From assembly GCF_020171945.1 (NCBI RefSeq), contig NZ_JAIVAP010000001.1, forward strand, positions 1 to 64,000: a stretch of DNA of 64,000 nucleotides, written 5' to 3'. The stretch is from Bacillus infantis. GTDB lineage: Bacteria > Bacillota > Bacilli > Bacillales > Cytobacillaceae. Both the position numbers and the translations under genes were made by a program. The notes under the pieces are model-generated. The model worked only from the letters and a program-made list of their open reading frames with translations, had not been told where the DNA came from and did no database searches. This document shows positions 58,299-64,000 of this stretch, in pieces (the first letter of the stretch is position 1; every line of letters begins with the position of its first letter).

Positions 58299-58934
58299 AT
58301 GGCAACTTTATTATATATCACTGCACATCCCCATGATGAAACACAATCCTTCAGCATGGCTGCCGGAACGGCATTTATTGAATCCTACCGTGAATCCAAT
58401 CCGGGGGATGAAGTCATAAGGCTTGATCTGTATAAAGAGCATATTCCCCAGATTGATGCAGATGTATTCAGCGGATGGGGCAAGCTTCGCACGGGCAGCT
58501 CTTTTGATGACTTGTCTCAGGAAGAAAAAGAAAAAGTGAACAGGCTTTCAGAACTGACTGAGCAATTTGTATCTGCAGATAAATATGTTTTTGTTACTCC
58601 TTTGTGGAACTTCTCCTTTCCTCCAGTGATGAAGGCATATCTTGATTCTGTGTGTACAGCAGGGAAGACATTTAAATATACAGAACAGGGGCCGGTAGGT
58701 CTTCTTCCTGATAAAAAGGCCATTCATATCCAGGCGCGAGGCGGAATCTATTCCGAAGGTCCGGCCGCAGAAATGGAAATGGGGCACCGTTATATCGGGA
58801 TCATTATGCAGTTCTTTGGGATTCCTTCTTTTGAAGGCATTTTTATTGAAGGCCACAACCAATTCCCGGACCGCGCCCAGCAAATTAAAGAAGAAGGCGT
58901 GGCAAAGGCGAAAGAGAAAGCCAAAACCTTTTAA
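58299..58934 (+). CDS. azoR: FMN-dependent NADH-azoreductase
   Basis: A 211-aa flavodoxin-fold NADH:quinone/azo-compound oxidoreductase (AcpD/AzoR family). FMN-binding segments [19 protein letters not shown] and [11 protein letters not shown] are intact. It reduces quinones and azo dyes and probably protects against electrophile stress. It converges on a second azoreductase (58982-59608, minus), which shares [22 protein letters not shown] and EGHNQFPD, so the pair look like an old inverted duplication. The ribosome-binding site is weak. Confidence 0.92.
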   Translation: MATLLYITAHPHDETQSFSMAAGTAFIESYRESNPGDEVIRLDLYKEHIPQIDADVFSGWGKLRTGSSFDDLSQEEKEKVNRLSELTEQFVSADKYVFVTPLWNFSFPPVMKAYLDSVCTAGKTFKYTEQGPVGLLPDKKAIHIQARGGIYSEGPAAEMEMGHRYIGIIMQFFGIPSFEGIFIEGHNQFPDRAQQIKEEGVAKAKEKAKTF

Positions 58935-58945
58935 GCATGCAAAAA

Positions 58946-58974
58946 AAGAGATTTCTGCCCGGCAGAAATCTCTT
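58946..58974. terminator. Bidirectional terminator between the azoreductases
   Basis: AAGAGATTTCTG/CAGAAATCTCTT with loop CCCGG, an A run on the left and T-rich sequence on the right, between convergent genes. Confidence 0.9.
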
Positions 58975-58981
58975 CTTGTAT

Positions 58982-59608
58982 TTAAAATTTTGCAGCTGTA
59001 TCAGCAGCCTGCTTGATGCCTTCAAAAATGATTTCTTCCGCTTTATCAGGGAACTGGTTGTGCCCCTCGGTCACGATGGAAGTGACGTCCTGGACTCCGA
59101 AGAAAGCCAGAAGTGTACTTACATATTTCTCAGACATTTCGACCTCTGCAGCAGGGCCTTCTGAATAAACTCCGCCCCTTGCATTCAAGAGAGCGACTTT
59201 TTTATCAGTAAGAAGACCTACAGCGCCGTTTTCAGTGTATTTGAATGTTTTGCCGGCTTGTGCCAGGTAGTCAAAGTATGTGTGAAGGACAGCTGGGACC
59301 GTAAAGTTCCAGAGCGGGAATGCGAACACAGCTTTATCCGCCTCAAGGAATTGGTTCAAATACTTTGTGATGCGGGCTGCAGCAGCTTCTTCTTCTGCAT
59401 TCAGCTCCATGCCCTGGCCCTGCTTGTACATTGCTGTAATATGAAGATTATCATAATAAGGAAGATTTTCTTCAAACAAATCCAGTTCAGTGATTGTATC
59501 TTCCGGGTGGTTCTCCTTATAGCTGCTAAGGAAAGCATCGTACATTTGCACGCTGACTGCCTGGTCGGCAGGACGGGAGTTTGCTTTGATGAATAATACG
59601 TTTGACAT
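58982..59608 (-). CDS. FMN-dependent NADH-azoreductase, second paralogue
   Basis: A 208-aa flavodoxin-fold azoreductase. FMN-binding segments are [30 protein letters not shown] and NARGGVYSEGP. The start has GGAGG 10 nt upstream. A short palindrome TTAGTTACTAA (59625-59635) overlaps the leader and might be an operator, but it does not match the YodB or MhqR consensus well. It lies tail-to-tail with its paralogue. Confidence 0.92.
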   Translation of the reverse strand: MSNVLFIKANSRPADQAVSVQMYDAFLSSYKENHPEDTITELDLFEENLPYYDNLHITAMYKQGQGMELNAEEEAAAARITKYLNQFLEADKAVFAFPLWNFTVPAVLHTYFDYLAQAGKTFKYTENGAVGLLTDKKVALLNARGGVYSEGPAAEVEMSEKYVSTLLAFFGVQDVTSIVTEGHNQFPDKAEEIIFEGIKQAADTAAKF

Positions 59609-59734
59609 TAGAATAATTCCTCCGTTAGTTACTAAGAAGTTTTCCGCAGGTTAATTATTTTTAATTCAAGATAATAAGCGGATATTGGCTATTATAGCTA
59701 GTCAGGCTGGAAGGGTCAAAGCATCTGCTTATAC

Positions 59735-59769
59735 AAAAACATTAAAGGCAGCTTCCATTCCTGAAGCTG
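59735..59769 (-). terminator. Terminator for the 35-aa minus-strand gene
   Basis: CAGCTTC/GAAGCTG (59749-59755 and 59763-59769). On the minus strand it is followed by CCTTTAATGTTTTT. Confidence 0.7.
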
Positions 59770-59825
59770 TCAATAAAAAAAGAAGGCGCCGGTCTCCCAG
59801 TCCAGCTTCCTTCCCTTACTCACAA

Positions 59826-59933
59826 CTATGATGAGGCTTTTAACTGGCGCGCTTTCCTTTTCCCCCACATTTTTTTCACGATCGGATAGGCTATAGGAGC
59901 CCATTTAATGATGTTTTTCACCAATTTCTTCAT
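59826..59933 (-). CDS. Small cationic peptide gene, 35 aa
   Basis: MKKLVKNIIKWAPIAYPIVK... has eleven Lys/Arg among 35 residues and a central hydrophobic stretch (IIKWAPIAYPIV), so it is an amphipathic, strongly basic peptide. GGAGG lies 9 nt upstream of the ATG and a terminator follows about 55 nt downstream. It could be membrane-active or nucleic-acid binding; no family is recognised. Confidence 0.55.
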   Translation of the reverse strand: MKKLVKNIIKWAPIAYPIVKKMWGKRKARQLKASS

Positions 59934-60124
59934 AGCGGGATACCTCCTGGATTTATTTCCATTCCTATTCCCTTTCAGTGCCGGGGACAAACCTGCAGAA
60001 GATAAGAGGCAGTCCTGCTTAGAAAGGCGAAAACCAAATTTTGAGATCTGAGAATTGTTTTTGAACATGGTATGTCAAATCTAGATGTGTAGCTGTTTTG
60101 TTACATTCTATGGAACACTCCTGG

Positions 60125-60154
60125 TTGTTTACTGCTTCCACTGGCTAGTACAAT
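60125..60154 (+). promoter_or_regulatory. Promoter of the PAS-MCP gene
   Basis: TTGTTT and TACAAT are 18 bp apart. The predicted start gives a leader of about 150 nt that contains the structured element at 60194-60283. Confidence 0.55.
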
Positions 60155-60193
60155 AGTCTTATGTATGTGGAGGCGTGGAATTTACATGAGTTT

Positions 60194-60283
60194 CGGCGCT
60201 TCCATGAGCAGGAGCCGGCAGTGCAGCCGGCCTGCAGGATCAGGCTGATATGCTTCCTCGGTGACTTTGCCGCAGAAGCGCCG
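60194..60283 (+). ncRNA. Candidate structured leader RNA of the PAS-MCP gene
   Basis: A perfect 9-bp long-range stem CGGCGCTTC/GAAGCGCCG (60194-60202 and 60275-60283) encloses 72 nt with a GCAGG..CCGGC/GCCGGCCTGC hairpin (about 60208-60235), a small ATCA/TGAT hairpin, and CGG/CCG near 60260-60272. The ribosome-binding site follows about 10 nt later. It does not carry the conserved c-di-GMP-I core, although such RNAs often precede chemoreceptor genes. Confidence 0.4.
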
Positions 60284-60311
60284 GCCTAAATATAAGGAGA
60301 AGAGGAAAAGC

Positions 60312-61247
60312 ATGACATTGACTGTCCCAGCTAACAATATTCCAAGCACTTCACAGGTTCTGGATGAGCGAGCCATTTTGGCTGCCATTGAAAGATCACA
60401 TGCGATGATTGAGTTCAGCCCGCAAGGCACTGTGCTATGGGCAAATCATAATTTTGCAAGTACCATGGAATATGATGTAAATGAAATGAAGGGCATGCAT
60501 CACCGGAGATTTTGTACCGATGAATTTGCCAGCAGCCCCGCTTATTCTGTATTATGGAAAAACTTGAGGAGCGGCAAAAGCTTTCAGGAAAAAATCCAGC
60601 GGGTGACGAAGAGAGGAAACCTGATTTGGCTTGAAGCTACATATACCCCAGTGAGGGATGAAGAAGGAAATGTCATTGCCGTAGTAAAACTGGCTACAAA
60701 TATAAATGAAAGAGAAAGCAATACGGTTGCGATTGCAAACGAACTGCAAAACATGGCAGGGGAGCTGCTGAACCGGGCCGAGCTCGGAATAACCAGAAGC
60801 GAAGAAGCTGCGGAAGCATCCGAGAAGCTTGCTGGAGATTCAAGAGAGAATCTGAAAATGCTGGATACTCTTAAAACTCAGGCACTGTCCATTGGCGACA
60901 TTGTAAAAACAATCCGCGAAATAGCTGCCCAGACAAATCTTCTTGCATTAAATGCAGCTATCGAGGCAGCACGTGCCGGCGAGCATGGGAGAGGATTCAA
61001 TGTTGTTGCCGGCGAGGTCAGAAAGCTTGCCACCAGGGTCCAGGAATCCATTGGTGAAGTGAACGCCCATATTGAAGGCATTTCAGGCGAGGTAAAAAAT
61101 ATCAGCGAAGCCACCAGGCAATCTAGGGACGGCATTGAAAAAAGCAGGCTGCTGAACGAACAGGCGATGGAGGAATTCAAGGGAATAGAGAGTGCAGCCC
61201 GATCGCTTGATAGCAGGGCAAAGGCTTTCAAGGACATTTTGAAGTAA
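60312..61247 (+). CDS. Soluble PAS-domain methyl-accepting chemotaxis-type protein
   Basis: A 311-aa cytosolic signalling protein. An N-terminal PAS domain (about residues 20-140: [29 protein letters not shown] ... [19 protein letters not shown]) may bind heme or flavin. The C-terminal MCP signalling hairpin has the tip [40 protein letters not shown]. There are no transmembrane helices. This layout couples a cytoplasmic cue to CheA/CheW, and it resembles aerotaxis-like soluble receptors. The start at 60312 is fixed by GAGGA 6 nt upstream. Confidence 0.9.
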   Translation: MTLTVPANNIPSTSQVLDERAILAAIERSHAMIEFSPQGTVLWANHNFASTMEYDVNEMKGMHHRRFCTDEFASSPAYSVLWKNLRSGKSFQEKIQRVTKRGNLIWLEATYTPVRDEEGNVIAVVKLATNINERESNTVAIANELQNMAGELLNRAELGITRSEEAAEASEKLAGDSRENLKMLDTLKTQALSIGDIVKTIREIAAQTNLLALNAAIEAARAGEHGRGFNVVAGEVRKLATRVQESIGEVNAHIEGISGEVKNISEATRQSRDGIEKSRLLNEQAMEEFKGIESAARSLDSRAKAFKDILK

Positions 61248-61270
61248 GTGATTTAACGGAAAGAAGACCG

Positions 61271-61297
61271 GCTGCCTGCTGACAGGCAGCTGTTTTT
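61271..61297 (+). terminator. First terminator after the PAS-MCP gene
   Basis: GCTGCCTG/CAGGCAGC with loop CTGA, then TGTTTTTA. Confidence 0.88.
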
Positions 61298-61324
61298 AGC
61301 TGCCGAGAGTTTCTCGACAGCCTG

Positions 61325-61358
61325 AGAATCTCCATTGATGGAGATTCTTTTTCTTTTG
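61325..61358 (+). terminator. Second tandem terminator
   Basis: AGAATCTCCAT/ATGGAGATTCT (61325-61335 and 61338-61348), then TTTTCTTTTG. A second strong stop directly after the first insulates the downstream operon. Confidence 0.88.
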
Positions 61359-61436
61359 AATGTTACAATTTTTTTGTAACGGTTAAAAAATTATTTTAAC
61401 TTTATAGAATCTATGATATTATGAACCTGCGATAAT

Positions 61437-61451
61437 TTGAAAGCGATTACA
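61437..61451 (+). promoter_or_regulatory. cre site (CcpA binding)
   Basis: TTGAAAGCGATTACA fits WTGNAANCGNWNNCA at every position. It lies about 20 nt upstream of the regulator's start codon and just downstream of a TATGAT/TATTATG-rich likely -10 region, a position expected for repression in glucose. Confidence 0.75.
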
Positions 61452-61470
61452 TGAATTGAGGTGCAATGAT

Positions 61471-62127
61471 GTGAAGGAGTCTGCTAAGCCTGTATTTGAT
61501 TTAGCCTCGAGAACAGCAGACATGCTGGTTTCCATGTTCGGGAAGCGCTGTGAAGTAGCCGTCCATGATTTTTCGAGCCTGAAGAACTCGCTTGTGTATA
61601 TAGCAGGCGACCTGACAGGCCGTCAGATCGGATCGCCTATTACAGATCTGGTGTTGAATGAATTGGCAAAGAAAAAAGATAAAGTTGATGACATCCCAAA
61701 CTACCGCACACAGACAAAGAACGGGGCGATTTTAAAATCCTCTACCATTTTCCTGAGAGATGGGGAGAATCATGTGGTCGGCGCCCTTTGCATCAATTAC
61801 GACATTAGTCTATTCATGCAATTTGGCGGGGAAATAGAAGATTTTATTTCTATCCATTCGGGCGAAACAAAAGAAGAGAATTTCTATTCATCTGTACAGG
61901 ATGTAATCCATGGGATGGTAGAACAGGTGCTTAACGGGTTTAAGAAATCTCCCTCTATCATGCAGCTGGAAGAAAAAGTAGAATGCGTCCGGCAGCTTGA
62001 GGAAAAAGGGGCCTTTTTAATAAAAGGAGCAACAGATTATGTAGCGAATGTATTGGGAGTTTCAAAGTTCACGGTCTACAACTATCTGCAGAAAATCCGC
62101 ACCGAAAGTGAATTTCAAAAGCAGTGA
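61471..62127 (+). CDS. YheO-like transcriptional regulator (PAS-like plus HTH)
   Basis: A 218-aa regulator of the YheO/DauR type: an N-terminal PAS-like YheO domain (EVAVHDFSSLKNSLVYIAGDLTGRQIGSPITDLVL ... ALCINYDIS) and a C-terminal helix-turn-helix (KGATDYVANVLGVSKFTVYNYLQKIR). DauR regulates D-amino-acid catabolism. Here it heads an operon with a PfoR-like membrane protein and serine dehydratase genes, so control by serine or a related amino acid is plausible. The GTG at 61471 is chosen because GAGGTG lies 7 nt upstream. Confidence 0.82.
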   Translation: MKESAKPVFDLASRTADMLVSMFGKRCEVAVHDFSSLKNSLVYIAGDLTGRQIGSPITDLVLNELAKKKDKVDDIPNYRTQTKNGAILKSSTIFLRDGENHVVGALCINYDISLFMQFGGEIEDFISIHSGETKEENFYSSVQDVIHGMVEQVLNGFKKSPSIMQLEEKVECVRQLEEKGAFLIKGATDYVANVLGVSKFTVYNYLQKIRTESEFQKQ

Positions 62128-62166
62128 ACAGCAGCAGGAATATGACAGCTTAGAGGAGTGTTTGCA

Positions 62167-63243
62167 ATGGAAATCATAAAAGGAACGGTCTTATTATTAA
62201 TTGTATTAGCCTTCTTTTCACTATTCAGCTTTAAAGCACCTAAAGGGATGAAAGCGATGGGGGCTCTTGCCAGTGCTGCAGTAGCTGCATTTCTGGTAGA
62301 AGCTTTTCAGCGATATGTTGGGGGCGATCTCCTCGGGATTGCTTTTCTGGGGGAAGTAGGGGATGCAGCAGGGAGCATGGGCGGAGTTGCAGCTGCAGCA
62401 CTCGTGGCGCTTGCAATCGGCGTCTCTCCGGTGTATGCTTTAATGCTTGGGGTATCTTGTGCCGGGCTCGGACTATTGCCTGGATTTATTGCAGGATATC
62501 TGGTAGCGTTTATTGTGAAAAAGATAGAAGAAAAAGTGCCTGCGGGCTTTGACTTAATTGTGACCATCATTGTGGCGGCGCCTTTAGTTAGGCTGATTGC
62601 CGTATATCTAAAGCCTGTTGTAGATGCTACACTATTGAATATCGGCGGTATCATCACAGAAACAGCAAGCAGCAGCCCGATTCTTATGGGCATCATACTT
62701 GGAGGAGTCATTACTGTCGTGGCAACAGCACCATTAAGCTCCATGGCGCTTACAGCCATGCTGGGGCTGACCGGGGTTCCCATGGCCATCGGGGCACTTG
62801 CAGTGTTCGGCTCATCTTTCATGAACTATGTGCTGTTCAGCCGCTTAAAATTCGGTGACCGCAAGACAACGATTTCCGTAGCCATCGAGCCACTGACACA
62901 GGCACATATCATTTCAGCTAACCCAATTCCGGTGTATGTGACAAATTTCATTGGAGGCGCTGCTGCCGGCGTTATTGTTGCCTTGTCAGGCATGATCAAT
63001 AATGCGACAGGAACAGCGACTCCAATTGCCGGCCTGGCTGTTATGTTTGGTTTTAATGACCCTGTAAAAGTGACAATCATTGCCCTATCATGTGCGGCTG
63101 CCGGAGCAGTCAGCGGCCTTGTTGGGTCAATCTTGTTTAAAAATTATAAAATAAGAACAGTAGCTGAACTAAAAGAAGAAAAAAACCAAAGTGTTCAGGA
63201 AGTTGCCAGAAAATCATCAATTATTGCGAGGGTTGCAAAATGA
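62167..63243 (+). CDS. PfoR/PTS-EIIC-like membrane protein, possible serine transporter
   Basis: A 358-aa, Gly/Ala-rich membrane protein with about ten hydrophobic segments. It resembles the PfoR/PTS_EIIC_2 family (COG3641): MGGVAAAALVALAIGVSPVYALMLGVSCAGLGLLPGFIAGYLVAF, PLSSMALTAMLGLTGVPMAIGALAVFGSSFMNYV, ANPIPVYVTNFIGGAAAG. It has no PTS phosphorylation domain. It starts 39 nt after the regulator and overlaps sdaAB by 4 nt, which suggests it carries the serine that SdaAB consumes. That role is inference. Confidence 0.78.
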   Translation: MEIIKGTVLLLIVLAFFSLFSFKAPKGMKAMGALASAAVAAFLVEAFQRYVGGDLLGIAFLGEVGDAAGSMGGVAAAALVALAIGVSPVYALMLGVSCAGLGLLPGFIAGYLVAFIVKKIEEKVPAGFDLIVTIIVAAPLVRLIAVYLKPVVDATLLNIGGIITETASSSPILMGIILGGVITVVATAPLSSMALTAMLGLTGVPMAIGALAVFGSSFMNYVLFSRLKFGDRKTTISVAIEPLTQAHIISANPIPVYVTNFIGGAAAGVIVALSGMINNATGTATPIAGLAVMFGFNDPVKVTIIALSCAAAGAVSGLVGSILFKNYKIRTVAELKEEKNQSVQEVARKSSIIARVAK

Positions 63244-63899
63244 AATATAGATCTGCGTTTGATATTATTGGTCCGGTCATGATTGGTCCATCGAGCTCAC
63301 ATACTGCCGGTGCTGCACGCATCGGAAGAGTGGCAAGGACCCTTTTTGGAAATATGCCAAACAAAGCGGTCATTTCCCTGTATGGTTCGTTCGCCAAAAC
63401 ATATAAGGGGCATGGAACCGATGTGGCCATTGTAGGAGGCCTTCTCGACTTCGACACATTCGATGAAAGGATACCGCAGTCTTTGGGCCTGGCGGAGGAA
63501 GCCGGCCTTGACATTGAATTCAGGATAGAAGACACTGTCATGGACCATCCGAATACAGTATCCATTCACCTGACTGACGGAAAGCAGGAGCTGGACCTGA
63601 CAGGCATCTCCATCGGCGGGGGCACCATAGAAATTACTGAATTGAACTCGTTCAAACTCAAGCTTTCTGGAAATCCTGCCATACTGGTCATCCATAATGA
63701 CCAATTCGGCGCCATATCCGCTGTCACTCATGTACTGGCCATGCATCGGATCAATATCGGCCATATGGAAGTTTCCCGCAAGGAAAAGGGCCAAATGGCA
63801 ATGATGGTCATTGAAGTGGACCAGCGCATCGATCTGGATGTGATCAGAGAATTGGAACAGCTTCCTAATATCACACAAATCATCAGAATGGCAGAATAG
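63240..63899 (+). CDS. sdaAB: L-serine dehydratase, iron-sulfur-dependent, beta subunit
   Basis: With SdaAA it deaminates L-serine to pyruvate and ammonia, using a [4Fe-4S] cluster held mostly by the alpha chain. The beta chain shows AFDIIGPVMIGPSSSHTAGAARIGRVAR at the N-terminus and a C-terminal ACT domain (from about residue 147, ILVIHNDQFGAISAVTHVLAMHRINIGHMEVSRKEKGQMAMMVIEVD), which usually senses an amino acid. Length 219 aa is normal. It overlaps the transporter-like gene by 4 nt. Confidence 0.94.
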   Translation: MKYRSAFDIIGPVMIGPSSSHTAGAARIGRVARTLFGNMPNKAVISLYGSFAKTYKGHGTDVAIVGGLLDFDTFDERIPQSLGLAEEAGLDIEFRIEDTVMDHPNTVSIHLTDGKQELDLTGISIGGGTIEITELNSFKLKLSGNPAILVIHNDQFGAISAVTHVLAMHRINIGHMEVSRKEKGQMAMMVIEVDQRIDLDVIRELEQLPNITQIIRMAE

Positions 63900-63925
63900 A
63901 AGATTAGGAGCCGGGAGGGAATACG

Positions 63926-64000
63926 ATGTTATTTCGCAATGTAGCAGAATTAGTCGAACTTGCCGAAAGCAAGGGCGTGAAAATAGCTGAAATCATGATT
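63926..64000 (+). CDS. sdaAA: L-serine dehydratase alpha subunit, start only
   Basis: The first 25 codons are present: MLFRNVAELVELAESKG... This matches the N-terminus of SdaAA and follows sdaAB by 26 nt with GGGAGGGA upstream. The gene is cut by the window edge, so the catalytic iron-sulfur region is not visible. Confidence 0.85.
   Translation, partial: MLFRNVAELVELAESKGVKIAEIMI

Noticed and set aside
59625-59700. YodB or MhqR operator before the second azoreductase
   Set aside because: TTAGTTACTAA is too short and does not match the YodB consensus, and the upstream ATCTTGAAT matches only half of an MhqR box.
60194-60283. c-di-GMP-I riboswitch
   Set aside because: The conserved GCACAGGGCAAACC and GACGCAAAGCC segments are absent, despite a plausible position before a chemoreceptor gene.

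Overview
The window looks like chromosome of a low-to-mid GC, Gram-positive, endospore-forming-type Bacillaceae bacterium. This is inferred from strong AGGAGG ribosome-binding sites, frequent TTG and GTG starts, U-rich intrinsic terminators, a SAM-I riboswitch, a CcpA-type cre site, and many genes that resemble Bacillus subtilis families (YkvR, YvrJ, YwaD, YwaF, CstA, LtaS, SbcDC). I cannot name the species. No rRNA, tRNA, CRISPR or complete prophage was seen. Product names come from recognising motifs by eye, not from a search.

Layout. 1-119 holds what looks like one end of an IS21-family element. 382-1332 is an aldo/keto reductase. 1524-11499 is a hexuronate/ketodeoxygluconate catabolic operon (uxaC, an ExuR-like LacI regulator, uxaB, uxaA, kdgA, kdgK, kduI, kduD, and a TIM-barrel isomerase of unknown substrate). 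Its promoter sits between two identical 14-bp palindromic operators. 11.5-20 kb carries a VanW lipoprotein, YkvR, a candidate small RNA, an orphan holin-like gene, cstA, a cory-CC-star/ArsA pair, the DUF1659/DUF2922/YvrJ trio and a cold-shock gene. 20.1-24.4 kb is sbcDC. A 53-bp tandem repeat array follows it, then an RND efflux pump divergent from a TetR regulator. 29.4-34.9 kb has a Dph6-like PP-loop protein, membrane proteins, a type II pantothenate kinase and selB. 34.9-45 kb is rich in peptidases and cell-wall hydrolases (M28, LysM-NlpC/P60, an M15 CwlK-like enzyme, M42, a second NlpC/P60 enzyme), plus a frameshifted PAS histidine kinase, an AI-2E transporter and a mechanosensitive channel.

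44.9-49.6 kb holds a DinG/XPD-like helicase and then a SAM-I riboswitch that controls a flavin monooxygenase and an ATP-grasp ligase. 49.6-53 kb has a YczE-like membrane protein and ltaS behind an attenuator-like leader. 53.4-56.8 kb has an ECF sigma factor, a VOC protein, a nucleotidyltransferase and AlaX. A second array, of 52-bp units, follows. 57.6-61.3 kb has an XRE/membrane-protein pair, two convergent azoreductases and a PAS-MCP protein behind a structured leader. The window ends in a cre-preceded operon: YheO-like regulator, PfoR-like membrane protein, sdaAB, and the start of sdaAA.

The least explained material is non-coding: two tandem arrays with 52- and 53-bp periods whose units contain inverted repeats, two families of dispersed 110-175 bp hairpin elements (two copies each), and leader RNAs before ltaS and the MCP gene. 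The best candidate for an undescribed system is the SAM-riboswitch operon that pairs a sulfonate/sulfone-type monooxygenase with an ATP-grasp ligase.
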